From contig NZ_LZHZ01000061.1 in NCBI RefSeq assembly GCF_001667505.1, forward strand, positions 124,001-188,000: DNA of 64,000 bases, read 5' to 3'. The position numbers were made by a program, and so were the translations under genes. The notes beneath the pieces were generated by a model. It saw only the letters and a list, made by a program, of their open reading frames with translations, searched no databases and was not told where the DNA came from. The stretch is from Mycobacterium sp. ACS1612 (GTDB lineage: Bacteria > Actinomycetota > Actinomycetes > Mycobacteriales > Mycobacteriaceae). This document shows positions 1 through 7,877 of the stretch, in pieces. Within the stretch, counting starts at the first letter, position 1, and each line of letters opens with the position of its first letter.

Positions 1-1521
1 GTGCTGTTCCTCGGTGATACCACGCTCACCGGCGGTCAGCTGGCCGAACGCATCAGCCAGTACATTCAGGCCTTCGAGGCGCTTGGCGCGGGTTCGGGTG
101 TCGCGACCGGGCTGCTGTCGCTGAACCGGCCCGAGGTGCTGATGATCCTCGGCGCCGGCCAGACCCAGGGCTACCGCCGCACCGCACTACACCCTCTCGG
201 GTCGCTGGATGACCACGCCTATGTGCTCAACGACGCCGGAGTCAGCTCGCTGATCATCGACCCGAATCCGATGTTCGTCGAGCGGGCCAAGGGCCTACTG
301 GAGAAGGTGCCCGGGCTCAAGCAGGTGCTGACCATCGGCCGGGTGCCGCCCGAGCTGTCCGACGTCGCGGTGGACCTGACCGCCGAGGCCGCGAAGTACA
401 CGCCCAAACCTCTGGTGGCCGCCGACCTTCCGCCGGACCACATCGGCGGGATGGCCTACACCGGCGGGACGACCGGCAAGCCCAAGGGCGTGATCGGCAC
501 GGTGCAGTCGATCACCACGATGACGACGATCCAGCTCGCCGAATGGGAATGGCCCGAACGACCGAAGTTTTTGATGTGCACGCCGCTGTCGCACGCAGGC
601 GCGGCGTTCTTCGTGCCGACGATCATCAAAGGCGGTCAGCTGGTGGTGCTCACCAAGTTCGATCCGGCCGAAGTGCTGAAAACCATTGAGGAGCAGCGGA
701 TCACGGCGACCATGCTGGTGCCGTCGATGATCTACGCGCTGATGGACCATCCGGATTCGCACACCCGCGACCTGTCGTCGTTGGAGACCGTGTACTACGG
801 CGCCTCGGCGATGAACCCGGTGCGGCTGGCCGAGGCCATCCGGCGGTTCGGCCCGATCTTCGCTCAGTATTACGGGCAATCAGAGGCGCCGATGGTGATC
901 ACCTATCTGCCCAAGGGCGACCACGACGAGAAGCGGTTGACGTCCTGCGGGCGGCCGACGGTGTTCGCCCGCACCGCGTTGCTGGATGGTGACGGAAACC
1001 CGGTGCCGCAGGGCGAAGTCGGCGAGATCTGTGTGTCCGGTCCGCTGGTGTCGGGCGGTTACTGGAACAAGCCGGAGGCGACGGCGGAGACTTTCCGCGA
1101 CGGCTGGATGCACACCGGCGACCTGGCCCGCGAGGACGAGGACGGCTTCTGGTACATCGTCGACCGGACCAAGGACATGATCGTCACCGGCGGGTTCAAC
1201 GTGTTCCCCCGTGAGGTGGAAGACGTTGTCGCAGAGCATCCTTCGGTCGCGCAGGTGTGTGTGATCGGCACACCCGACGAGAAGTGGGGCGAGGCCGTGA
1301 CCGCGGTGGTCGTGCTGCGGCCCGACGCAGACCGCTCCGATGAGGCCGTCGCGCGGATGACCGCCGAGATCCAGGCCGCGGTGAAGGAGCGCAAGGGCTC
1401 GGTGCAGTCGCCGAAGCAGGTGATCGTCGTCGACTCGGTGCCGGTGACCGCGCTGGGCAAGCCCGACAAGAAGGCTGTGCGCGCGCAGTTCTGGGCTGGC
1501 GCCGACCGCGCCGTCGGCTGA
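1..1521 (+). CDS. fadD8: Acyl-CoA synthetase, FadD8-like (5' partial)
   Basis: ANL-superfamily ligase that activates a carboxylic (probably fatty) acid as acyl-AMP and then acyl-CoA. Seen: phosphate loop YTGGTTGKPKGV near residue 154, YYGQSEAP near 290, TGDLAREDEDG and the hinge DRTKDMIVTGGFN near 375-400, and the C-terminal catalytic lysine in ALGKPDKK. The reading frame is open to the first base of the window. Family members are about 550-570 residues and normally carry more N-terminal sequence, so the 5' end is probably outside. In M. tuberculosis fadD8 lies near menB, which fits the genes that follow. Acid specificity cannot be read from the sequence. Confidence 0.85.
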   Translation: MLFLGDTTLTGGQLAERISQYIQAFEALGAGSGVATGLLSLNRPEVLMILGAGQTQGYRRTALHPLGSLDDHAYVLNDAGVSSLIIDPNPMFVERAKGLLEKVPGLKQVLTIGRVPPELSDVAVDLTAEAAKYTPKPLVAADLPPDHIGGMAYTGGTTGKPKGVIGTVQSITTMTTIQLAEWEWPERPKFLMCTPLSHAGAAFFVPTIIKGGQLVVLTKFDPAEVLKTIEEQRITATMLVPSMIYALMDHPDSHTRDLSSLETVYYGASAMNPVRLAEAIRRFGPIFAQYYGQSEAPMVITYLPKGDHDEKRLTSCGRPTVFARTALLDGDGNPVPQGEVGEICVSGPLVSGGYWNKPEATAETFRDGWMHTGDLAREDEDGFWYIVDRTKDMIVTGGFNVFPREVEDVVAEHPSVAQVCVIGTPDEKWGEAVTAVVVLRPDADRSDEAVARMTAEIQAAVKERKGSVQSPKQVIVVDSVPVTALGKPDKKAVRAQFWAGADRAVG

Positions 1522-1531
1522 GTTTCTTTCG

Positions 1532-1592
1532 GCGAGCGACCGCTTTTGTACGCACAGACGCGGCGTGTCGGCGTGCAGACACGGTCACTCGC
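1532..1592. terminator. Long inverted repeat downstream of fadD8
   Basis: The arms GCGAGCGACCG (1532-1542) and CGGTCACTCGC (1582-1592) pair at 10 of 11 positions around a GC-rich centre. It lies 10 bases after the fadD8 stop and just before the stop of a convergent small gene, so a bidirectional terminator is likely. Its form also resembles short dispersed mycobacterial palindromes. Confidence 0.45.
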
Positions 1593-1601
1593 GGGAGAGG
1601 G

Positions 1602-1811
1602 CTAATCCAGCAGCGCGTCGATCTCGGCGCGCAACCGTTCGATGCGTTCGGCCTCGGGCGGGATGCCGCGACTCTCCTCGGCTGCGCGTTGCCAACCGAG
1701 CCGCCACATCCGCGCGACGGCACGGTCGCCCATTCCCGCGTAGGGGTTGAGAAGCGTCTGCCCGAACGCCTTTCGCCCTTCGCGGTAGGCGATGACCAGC
1801 CGGTGTGCCAT
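1602..1811 (-). CDS. Small conserved-looking hypothetical protein (69 aa)
   Basis: Hydrophilic helical protein starting MAHRLVIAYREGRKAFGQTL and ending in an acidic helix. The start at 1811 is preferred over an in-frame upstream ATG because the sequence before MAHRL is low-complexity and lies in the divergent promoter region. It converges on fadD8 and diverges from the tetR gene at 1913. No domain is recognised. The codon pattern looks coding, and the composition resembles small mycobacterial proteins of unknown function. Confidence 0.55.
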   Translation of the reverse strand: MAHRLVIAYREGRKAFGQTLLNPYAGMGDRAVARMWRLGWQRAAEESRGIPPEAERIERLRAEIDALLD

Positions 1812-1877
1812 AGCACTACTGTCCGCCCCCGGTGGTTGCCGGCGCCCGTTTTGCCTCGGCGTGTCATGCACCCATTT

Positions 1878-1903
1878 GATAACAGAGCATCTGCTCTGTT
1901 ATC
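1878..1903. promoter_or_regulatory. Probable TetR operator (12-bp perfect palindrome)
   Basis: GATAACAGAGCA, a 2-base spacer TC, then TGCTCTGTTATC: a perfect inverted repeat of 12-base arms. It ends 9 bases before the ATG of the TetR gene and lies between divergent genes, as expected for an autoregulatory TetR operator that would also control the enoyl-CoA hydratase downstream. Confidence 0.75.
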
Positions 1904-1912
1904 TTCGGGCTC

Positions 1913-2530
1913 ATGCCCCGGCCGCAGGTGTACGACCGCGACGCGATGCTCGACGCGGCCGAGGACCTCGCCGTCGAGGGCGGCCTCACCGCCGTCACCA
2001 TCCGCGCGGTGTCGGAACGGGCGGGCATCTCCAACGGGGCCATCTATCACGCCTTCGGTTCCCGCGGCGGGCTTGTCGGCCGCGCTTGGGTGCGTGCCGC
2101 CCGCCGCTTCCTGACCCTGCAGAAGCAGGCCGTCGACGCCGAGGCCGACCCCGTGCGCGCCGTCATCGCCGCCGCCGACGCGCCCGCCGTGTTCAGCGAG
2201 CAGTACCCGGCGTCGGCGCGGCTGTGGCTGGCCATCACGCGCGACGAGGTGATGGGCGACGCGCCTCCAGACGTGCAGACCGAACTCCGTGCGCTGCAGG
2301 GCGACCTGCGCGACATGCTGATCCGGCTTTCCGTCGCGATGTGGGATCGCAAGGACGCCGCGTCCGTCGCGGTGATCGAGGACTGCGTCGTGGGCCTGCC
2401 GACCGGTCTGATGCTGCGCAGGCCCATGCCACCGACCACCGCCACCCGCCACCGACTCGCGGCCGCCGTGGAGGCGATTTTGTCCCTCAAGGAGGAAAAG
2501 GATGCCCGCACATCTCGAAATCACCGATGA
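1913..2530 (+). CDS. TetR/AcrR family transcriptional regulator
   Basis: 205 residues. The N-terminal helix-turn-helix spans about residues 8-55 (AVSERAGISNGAIYHAFGSRGGL), typical of TetR; the rest is a helical ligand-binding domain. The gene begins 9 bases after a perfect 24-base palindrome, the likely operator, so autorepression is inferred. It overlaps the enoyl-CoA hydratase gene by 29 bases and probably regulates it with an acyl-CoA or related lipid as ligand. That ligand is inferred only from the neighbour. Confidence 0.85.
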   Translation: MPRPQVYDRDAMLDAAEDLAVEGGLTAVTIRAVSERAGISNGAIYHAFGSRGGLVGRAWVRAARRFLTLQKQAVDAEADPVRAVIAAADAPAVFSEQYPASARLWLAITRDEVMGDAPPDVQTELRALQGDLRDMLIRLSVAMWDRKDAASVAVIEDCVVGLPTGLMLRRPMPPTTATRHRLAAAVEAILSLKEEKDARTSRNHR

Positions 2531-3155
2531 CATCGCCGTTTTGAATCTCGGCGACGACGAGAACCGGTTCTCGCCGGAATGGCTGGACACCGTCAACGGC
2601 TTCCTCGACCGCGTCGACGCAGGCGAGGCCAAGGCGCTCGTCACCACCGGCGACGGCAAGTTCTACTCCAACGGCTTGGACTTGGATTGGCTTGGCGCTC
2701 ACAGTGATCGAGGCGACTGGTACGTCGGCGAGGTCCAGCGGTTGCTCGCCCGCGTGCTGGTCGCACCCGTCCCCACGGTGGCCGCGGTCAACGGCCACGC
2801 CTTCGGCGCCGGTTCGATGCTGGCCATGGCGCACGACTTTCGCGTGATGCGCGTCGACCGCGGCTTCTTCTGCTTCCCCGAGGTGGACATCCGCATTCCG
2901 TTCACACCGGGCATGGCCGCGCTCATCCAGGCCAAGCTGACACCCGCGGCGGCGGTCGATGCGATGACGACCGGTCGTCGGTACGGCGGCACCGATGCCG
3001 AGGCGATCGGCTTGGTGACCGCGACCGCGTCCGAGGACAAGGTGGTCTCGACGGCCGTCGACCTGGTTGCGCCGCTGAAGGGCAAGGACCCCGGCACCCT
3101 GCAGGCGATCAAGTCGACGATGTTCGCGAACGCCACCGCCGCACTGCGCGGCTGA
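2502..3155 (+). CDS. Enoyl-CoA hydratase/isomerase family protein
   Basis: 217-residue crotonase-fold protein. Seen: FYSNGLDLDWLG near residue 50, the oxyanion-hole region NGHAFGAGSMLAMAHDFRVM (about 90-110), and FCFPEVDIRIPFTPGM. It is shorter than the usual ~260 residues and closes early at the C terminus. The start is fixed by the strong ribosome site AAGGAGG ten bases upstream, inside the end of the TetR gene. The crotonase superfamily is catalytically diverse, so hydratase, isomerase or hydrolase activity cannot be decided. Probably cotranscribed with, and controlled by, the TetR. Confidence 0.8.
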   Translation: MPAHLEITDDIAVLNLGDDENRFSPEWLDTVNGFLDRVDAGEAKALVTTGDGKFYSNGLDLDWLGAHSDRGDWYVGEVQRLLARVLVAPVPTVAAVNGHAFGAGSMLAMAHDFRVMRVDRGFFCFPEVDIRIPFTPGMAALIQAKLTPAAAVDAMTTGRRYGGTDAEAIGLVTATASEDKVVSTAVDLVAPLKGKDPGTLQAIKSTMFANATAALRG

Positions 3156-3168
3156 CCCGGTCGGCACA

Positions 3169-4419
3169 ATGGGGCACGTGCCGGATCTACACCAGACCGT
3201 CGACGCGGTGTGGCGGATGGAGGCCGCCAAGATCGTCGCGACCCTGACGCGGGTGGTAGGCGACGTCGGTCTCGCCGAGGATCTGGCGCAGGAGGCCCTG
3301 GTCGACGCTCTGCAGCAGTGGCCGTCGTCGGGGGTGCCACGCAACGCGGGCGCCTGGTTGACCACCGTCGCCAAGCGCAAAGCGATCGACCTCTGGCGCC
3401 GCCAGGAGAACCTCGACACCAAATACGCGGTGCTGGCCCGCGACCTGGAGACCGAGGTCTGCCAGGGGTGGGATCCCGACCGCATCGACGACGACGTGCT
3501 GCGGCTGATCTTCATCTCGTCGCATCCGGTGCTGTCCCGCGAGGGCCAGATCGCGTTGACGCTGCGGGTCGTCGGCGGCCTGAGCACCGACGAGATCGCC
3601 CGCGCATTCCTGACCTCGACGACGACGGTGGCCGCGCGCATCACCCGCGCCAAGAAGACGCTGACCGCGGCGAAGGTGCCGTTCGAGGTGCCGGACCGGT
3701 CGGAGTACCCGCGACGGCTGTCGGCGGTGTTGGCCGTGATCTACCTGATTTACAACGAGGGTTATTCGGCGTCGTTCGGACAGCGGTGGATCCGCGACGA
3801 GTTGTGCAACGAGGCGCTGCGCCTCGGCAGGGTGCTGGCCGCACTGGTCCCTGACGAAGCCGAAGTACACGGCCTGGTGTCGCTGATGGAGTTCCAGTCG
3901 TCGCGGTTCGCCGCCCGCACCGACGCTGACGGCAAGCCGATCTTGCTGGAGGACCAGAACCGCGCCCGGTGGGACCGCGCGCAGATCCAGCGTGGGGTGG
4001 CCGCATTGGAGCGCGCGGCTGATACGTTGCAGCGCAAGGGAACCGGGTGGGGTCCGTATGCACTGCAGGCTGCGCTTGCCGAATGTCATGCCGTCGCGCC
4101 GACGGCGGCGGACACCGATTGGGCGCGCATAGTGCTGCTCTACGACGGGCTGCGTCAGGTGGCGCCGTCGCCGGTGGTCGAACTCAACCGCGCGGTGGCG
4201 GTGGCGATGGCCTCGAATCCTGCGGACGCTTTGCAGATCGTCGACGGCATCGAGGGGCTGGACGGCTCGTACCTGCTCCCCAGCGTGCGCGGGGAGTTGC
4301 TGTCGCGGCTGGGCCGAAACGCCGAGGCCGCCGACGAGTTCGCCCGCGCGGCCACGCTGACTGACAACGAGCGGGAACGAGAAGTATTGCAAGACAAGGC
4401 GGCTCGGGTCCGTGGTTAG
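3169..4419 (+). CDS. ECF sigma factor with C-terminal TPR-like extension (ECF42-type)
   Basis: 416 residues. Region 2 (EDLAQEALVDALQQWP, GAWLTTVAKRKAIDLWRR) and region 4 (REGQIALTLRVVGGLSTDEIARAFL) fill the first ~190 residues. About 220 more form a helical extension containing ALRLGRVLAALVPDEAEVHGL and YDGLRQVAPSPVVELNRAVAVAM, typical of ECF sigmas with a fused TPR-like domain. Known family members usually sit beside a small DGPF/YCII protein; none is here. No clear ribosome site precedes the ATG, so a short-leader or leaderless transcript is possible. The stop overlaps the next gene. Confidence 0.85.
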   Translation: MGHVPDLHQTVDAVWRMEAAKIVATLTRVVGDVGLAEDLAQEALVDALQQWPSSGVPRNAGAWLTTVAKRKAIDLWRRQENLDTKYAVLARDLETEVCQGWDPDRIDDDVLRLIFISSHPVLSREGQIALTLRVVGGLSTDEIARAFLTSTTTVAARITRAKKTLTAAKVPFEVPDRSEYPRRLSAVLAVIYLIYNEGYSASFGQRWIRDELCNEALRLGRVLAALVPDEAEVHGLVSLMEFQSSRFAARTDADGKPILLEDQNRARWDRAQIQRGVAALERAADTLQRKGTGWGPYALQAALAECHAVAPTAADTDWARIVLLYDGLRQVAPSPVVELNRAVAVAMASNPADALQIVDGIEGLDGSYLLPSVRGELLSRLGRNAEAADEFARAATLTDNEREREVLQDKAARVRG

Positions 4420-5107
4420 TATGGGCCGGGTGGACGCCGTACTGTTCGACTACTCCGGCACCCTGTTTCGGCTCGAAGAGGACGACAGCTGGTTCGCGGG
4501 CATCGAGGTCGACGAGCGCCAGATCGACGGTCATGTACAGGCCGAGTTGATGCGCAGGCTGACCGCACCCACCGGCCAGCACGTCGACATGCCGCCCGAC
4601 GCATACCACGCGTGGGTCAACCGCGACCTCGCACCACACCTGCACCGCGAGGCCTACTTGCACGTGCTGCGCGAATCCGGACTCGCCGATCACCACGCCG
4701 AGGCGCTCTACGGCCTGGTGATCGACCCGATGAACTGGACGCCGTACCCCGACACCGCCGACGTGCTCGCCGGCCTGCACCGGCAGGGCATCAAGACCGC
4801 CGTCGTGTCGAACATCGCGTTCGACGTTCGACCGGCGTTCGCGGCGCTGGGCGTCACCGACTTCGTCGACGAATTCGTGCTCTCCTTCGAGGTGGGCGCC
4901 GTCAAACCGGACGCCGCGATCTTCCAAACCGCGCTGGCCCGCCTCGGTGTCGACGCCGAACGCGCGGTGATGGTCGGCGACAGCGACGAGGCCGACGGCG
5001 GCGCCCGCGCGATCGGCTGCCGGTTCAGTCTCGTCGACCCGCTGCCGACGGCTCAACGGACCGACGGTCTGCGCACGGCCGTCGCCGACCACGGTGTGAC
5101 GGTATGA
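4412..5107 (+). CDS. HAD-superfamily hydrolase-like protein
   Basis: 231 residues (GTG at 4412; ATG at 4421 is equally possible). HAD motif I is FDYSGTLFR, giving the nucleophile Asp but Ser in place of the usual second Asp. Motif II is the VVSN region, motif III a lysine in GAVKPDAAIF, and motif IV VMVGDSDEADGGAR. The helical cap lies between residues 20 and 90. Loss of the second aspartate argues against a standard phosphatase and recalls dehalogenase or phosphonatase branches, but the substrate is unknown. It overlaps the sigma-factor gene by 8 bases, so the two are probably cotranscribed. Confidence 0.75.
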   Translation: MVSMGRVDAVLFDYSGTLFRLEEDDSWFAGIEVDERQIDGHVQAELMRRLTAPTGQHVDMPPDAYHAWVNRDLAPHLHREAYLHVLRESGLADHHAEALYGLVIDPMNWTPYPDTADVLAGLHRQGIKTAVVSNIAFDVRPAFAALGVTDFVDEFVLSFEVGAVKPDAAIFQTALARLGVDAERAVMVGDSDEADGGARAIGCRFSLVDPLPTAQRTDGLRTAVADHGVTV

Positions 5108-5115
5108 CCGGGATA

Positions 5116-5227
5116 TCGCCGGTGATATCGAATTTCAGATGGCACGCATGGTCGGGAAAAGGGCTGTCCGGGCCATGAGGCGCTTCGCGAACTCGATGTC
5201 GCCGGTGATATCACGGTCATATCAGGT
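5116..5227. repeat. Repeated GATATC-containing elements
   Basis: The 14-mer TCGCCGGTGATATC occurs at 5116-5129 and 5199-5212. A further TGATAT/ATATCA near-palindrome follows at 5207-5225. The spacing and palindromic form suggest protein-binding sites upstream of the nitroreductase gene at 5284. The regulator is not identifiable. Confidence 0.45.
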
Positions 5228-5283
5228 GATGAGGCGTGCCTGCCCGTGGTTCGCATCGACCTCGCTTGAGTAGCGTTAGCGGC

Positions 5284-5727
5284 ATGTCCAAGAGCGCATT
5301 GCCGTGGTGGCTGAAGTACGTAAACAAGGTGATGATCGGCATCCAGCGACTCGGTGTGAGCTTCGGGCCCGTCGTGTTGACGGTCCCTGGCCGTAAGACC
5401 GGTATACCGCGGTCGACGCCGGTCACTCCGATGATGGTCGACGGCAAGCGCTACGTGGTGGCTGGTCTGCCCGACTCGGATTGGGCCGCCAACGCGCGGG
5501 CCGCGGGCACGGCCACGCTGCACGCGGGCAGGCGGGCGGAAACCATCCAGATGGTTGAGATGTCAGCCGACGAGGCACGGCCGCTGCTGCGGGCGTTTCC
5601 GATCGAAGTGCCCTCCGGCGTCGGTTTCATCAAGAACGCCGGCCTGGTCACCGGTCCGAATCCCGACGAGTTCGAAGCTTTGGCCGGTCGACTGGCCGTG
5701 TTCCGGCTGGATCCCGTGTCCGCATGA
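5284..5727 (+). CDS. Deazaflavin (F420)-dependent nitroreductase family protein
   Basis: 147 residues of the split beta-barrel Ddn/FGD-related family common in mycobacteria. Seen: VVLTVPGRKTGIPRSTPVTPM (residues ~22-42), RYVVAGLPDSDWAANARAAG and ATLHAGRRAE, the usual cofactor-contact segments. The ATG at 5284 is chosen because conserved sequence begins there; the upstream open sequence is intergenic repeat. Its stop overlaps the menB start (ATGA), so it is translationally coupled to menB. F420 use is inferred from the family, and the substrate is unknown. Confidence 0.75.
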   Translation: MSKSALPWWLKYVNKVMIGIQRLGVSFGPVVLTVPGRKTGIPRSTPVTPMMVDGKRYVVAGLPDSDWAANARAAGTATLHAGRRAETIQMVEMSADEARPLLRAFPIEVPSGVGFIKNAGLVTGPNPDEFEALAGRLAVFRLDPVSA

Positions 5728-6635
5728 GCGACAACCCATTTGACCCGTCCCTGTGGCGGGCCGTCGACGGCTTCGACCTGACCGACATCACCTATCACCG
5801 GCATGTGGTCGACGGCAAGCCGCAGCCGACGGTGCGGGTTGCCTTCGACCGGCCGGACGTGCGCAACGCGTTCCGCCCGCACACCGTCGACGAACTGTAT
5901 CGAGTGCTCGACCACGCCAGGATGTCGTCGGACGTCGGCGTGATCCTGCTGACCGGCAACGGCCCGTCACCCAGGGACGGCGGCTGGGCGTTCTGCTCCG
6001 GCGGCGATCAGCGCATCCGGGGCCGCAGCGGCTATCAGTACGCCTCCGGCGAGACCGCGGAGACGGTCGACCCGGCCCGCGCGGGCCGACTGCACATCCT
6101 CGAGGTGCAGCGGCTGATCCGCTTCATGCCGAAGGTGGTCATCTGCCTGGTCAACGGATGGGCGGCCGGCGGCGGGCACAGCCTGCACGTGACGTGCGAC
6201 CTGACGTTGGCCAGCCGCGAGCATGCCCGGTTCAAGCAGACCGACGCCGACGTCGGCAGCTTCGACGGCGGTTACGGCAGCGCGTATCTGGCCAAGCAGG
6301 TCGGTCAGAAGTTCGCCCGCGAGATCTTCTTCCTCGGCAGGCCCTACGACGCCGAGCAGATGCACGCGATGGGCGCGGTCAACGAGGTCGTCGACCACGC
6401 TGACCTGGAATCTATTGGCCTGCAATGGGCTTCGGCCATCAACGGCAAGTCGCCGCAGGCGATCCGGATGCTCAAGTATGCGTTCAACCTGACCGACGAC
6501 GGGCTGGTCGGTCAGCAGCTGTTCGCCGGTGAGGCAACGCGATTGGCCTACATGACCGACGAGGCCGTCGAGGGCCGCGACGCGTTCCTGGAGAAGCGCG
6601 AGCCGGATTGGACGCCGTTCCCCCGCTACTTCTAG
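5724..6635 (+). CDS. menB: 1,4-dihydroxy-2-naphthoyl-CoA synthase
   Basis: 303 residues, the length of mycobacterial MenB. It closes the second ring of the menaquinone precursor by Dieckmann condensation of o-succinylbenzoyl-CoA. Seen: WAFCSGGDQRIRGRSGY (~90-105), INGKSPQAIRMLKYAFN, and the MenB-type loop DVGSFDGGYGSAYLAKQVGQKF. Start and stop of the upstream gene overlap as ATGA. With menE (the enzyme that supplies its substrate) and menA in the same window, menaquinone synthesis is well represented. Confidence 0.95.
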   Translation: MSDNPFDPSLWRAVDGFDLTDITYHRHVVDGKPQPTVRVAFDRPDVRNAFRPHTVDELYRVLDHARMSSDVGVILLTGNGPSPRDGGWAFCSGGDQRIRGRSGYQYASGETAETVDPARAGRLHILEVQRLIRFMPKVVICLVNGWAAGGGHSLHVTCDLTLASREHARFKQTDADVGSFDGGYGSAYLAKQVGQKFAREIFFLGRPYDAEQMHAMGAVNEVVDHADLESIGLQWASAINGKSPQAIRMLKYAFNLTDDGLVGQQLFAGEATRLAYMTDEAVEGRDAFLEKREPDWTPFPRYF

Positions 6636-6653
6636 GGGCTATTCGTGGGCAAA

Positions 6654-7640
6654 TCACTCGGCTTCGGCGGCGCGGCGGATCTCCCTGTTCGTCTTCAGCA
6701 CACTGAGCACCGTCGTGACGGCCAGCGTCGCGACGATGAACAGCAGCGACGTCACCGTGCCGATCTCAGGCAGGTGGAACGAGCCGAACTCGTCGAGATG
6801 CGAACCGTGCAGCGCCTCGATCACGAGCTTCACGCCGATGAACCCGAGGATGACGGCCAGCCCCTTGCTCAGGTACACGACCTTCTCCAGCAGCCCCTCG
6901 ATCAGGAAGTACAGCTGCCGCAACCCCATCAGGGCCAGCGCGTTGGCCGTGAAGATGATGTATGCGTCGCTGGTCAACCCGAAGATCGCCGGAATCGAGT
7001 CGAGCGCGAACACGACGTTGGCCATACCGATCGCCGCGATCACGATGACCAGCGGGGTGAACATGCGGCGTTTGCCCTCGCGTGTGAGTAACCGCCTGCC
7101 GTCGTAGTCCTCGCTGATCGGCAAGATCCGGTGCAGGAACTTCAGCGCGGCGTTGTTGTGGAAGTCCGGTTCCTCATCGGGATCCTCCAACGCCAACTGG
7201 ATCGCGGTGTACAACAGGAAACCGCCGAGGATGTAGAACACCCAACTCGCTGCGGCGATCGCCGCCGCGCCGGCAAAGATGAACACCGCGCGGAACACCA
7301 GCGACAGCACGATCCCGATGTAGAGCACCTTGTCCTGCGCCAGCGCAGGCACGCCGAAGCGGGCCATGATGATCATGAAGACAAACAGGTTGTCGACGCT
7401 GAGGCTGTACTCGGTGATGTAGCCCGCGACGAACTGCTGGCCCGCGGGGCCCGGTAAGAAGATGAACAGCCCTGCGGCGAACACCGCGGCCAATCCGACG
7501 TAGACGAGCACCCAGCGGACGGCATCGGCGGTGGTGACCGTGCGCTGTCTGCGGGCGATCACGGTCAGATCGAGCACGATGATCGCGAGCAACGCCACCA
7601 CGGTGACGATCCAAACCAGCGGCGAGACAACAGAAACCAC
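6654..7640 (-). CDS. TerC/Alx-family membrane protein, likely Mn2+ exporter
   Basis: About 328 residues with some eight membrane helices. Seen: EYSLSVDNLFVFMIIMARF, FALDSIPAIFGLTSD and TANALALMGLRQLYF, the acidic membrane motifs of the TerC/Alx family, several of which export manganese. The GTG at 7640 is chosen because GGAGG sits six bases upstream; an ATG at 7667 lies inside the regulatory hairpin. The leader carries a yybP-ykoY-type aptamer and a hairpin that hides this ribosome site, so translation should respond to Mn2+. Tellurite resistance is the family's historical label, not a prediction. Confidence 0.85.
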   Translation of the reverse strand: MVSVVSPLVWIVTVVALLAIIVLDLTVIARRQRTVTTADAVRWVLVYVGLAAVFAAGLFIFLPGPAGQQFVAGYITEYSLSVDNLFVFMIIMARFGVPALAQDKVLYIGIVLSLVFRAVFIFAGAAAIAAASWVFYILGGFLLYTAIQLALEDPDEEPDFHNNAALKFLHRILPISEDYDGRRLLTREGKRRMFTPLVIVIAAIGMANVVFALDSIPAIFGLTSDAYIIFTANALALMGLRQLYFLIEGLLEKVVYLSKGLAVILGFIGVKLVIEALHGSHLDEFGSFHLPEIGTVTSLLFIVATLAVTTVLSVLKTNREIRRAAEAE

Positions 7641-7644
7641 AGTC

Positions 7645-7680
7645 GACCTCCGGACGGCATGAAGCAACAGTCCGGAGGTC
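7645..7680 (-). promoter_or_regulatory. Ribosome-site-sequestering hairpin (riboswitch expression platform)
   Basis: On the minus strand GACCTCCGGAC (7680-7670) and GTCCGGAGGTC (7655-7645) form a perfect 11-bp stem with a 14-base loop. The 3' arm contains the GGAGG ribosome site for the GTG at 7640. The 5' arm shares GACCTCC with the closing helix of the aptamer, so the two structures exclude each other. Confidence 0.8.
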
Positions 7681-7775
7681 TCTTCCGTCCGCGGCCTTGG
7701 CCGGGACCGACACCGCCGGGTCGGCCATGGGCCTTCCGTGATGACGACGGTGCCGCGCGAGGAATACTCCCCTCC
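7674..7775 (-). ncRNA. yybP-ykoY (manganese) riboswitch aptamer
   Basis: Read on the minus strand, the element opens GGAGGGGAGTATTCC and closes GGAAGAGACCTCC. The GGAGG/CCTCC ends pair as helix P1, and GGGGAGTA and AGAGACC match the conserved loop and closing strand of the yybP-ykoY class. CGTCGTCA lies between. Its position just ahead of a TerC-family gene is the classic setting. Helices were paired by eye; a covariance-model score is not available. Confidence 0.8.
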
Positions 7776-7877
7776 ACGAACGAGCAGAACTATAGTCCGC
7801 TACGCAGAATCTTGTCGAATTCGACGCAGGCATGGCCGGATGCTCACCGACAGCGACTCGACCTACACTCGGCGCCG

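Noticed and set aside
1196..2659. 487-codon minus-strand open frame across fadD8, tetR and the hydratase gene
   Set aside because: Arg/His/Pro-rich translation typical of antisense frames in GC-rich DNA; it crosses the palindromic promoter region and overlaps three convincing genes.
5053..5523. Minus-strand open frame over the GATATC repeats as a possible antitoxin gene
   Set aside because: M. tuberculosis carries vapBC between fadD8 and menB, so this was considered, but no VapB, VapC or Phd motif is visible and the frame runs antisense into the nitroreductase gene.
7641..7667. ATG at 7667 as the start of the TerC gene
   Set aside because: It lies in the loop and arm of the ribosome-site hairpin and has no ribosome site; GTG at 7640 has GGAGG at the correct distance.
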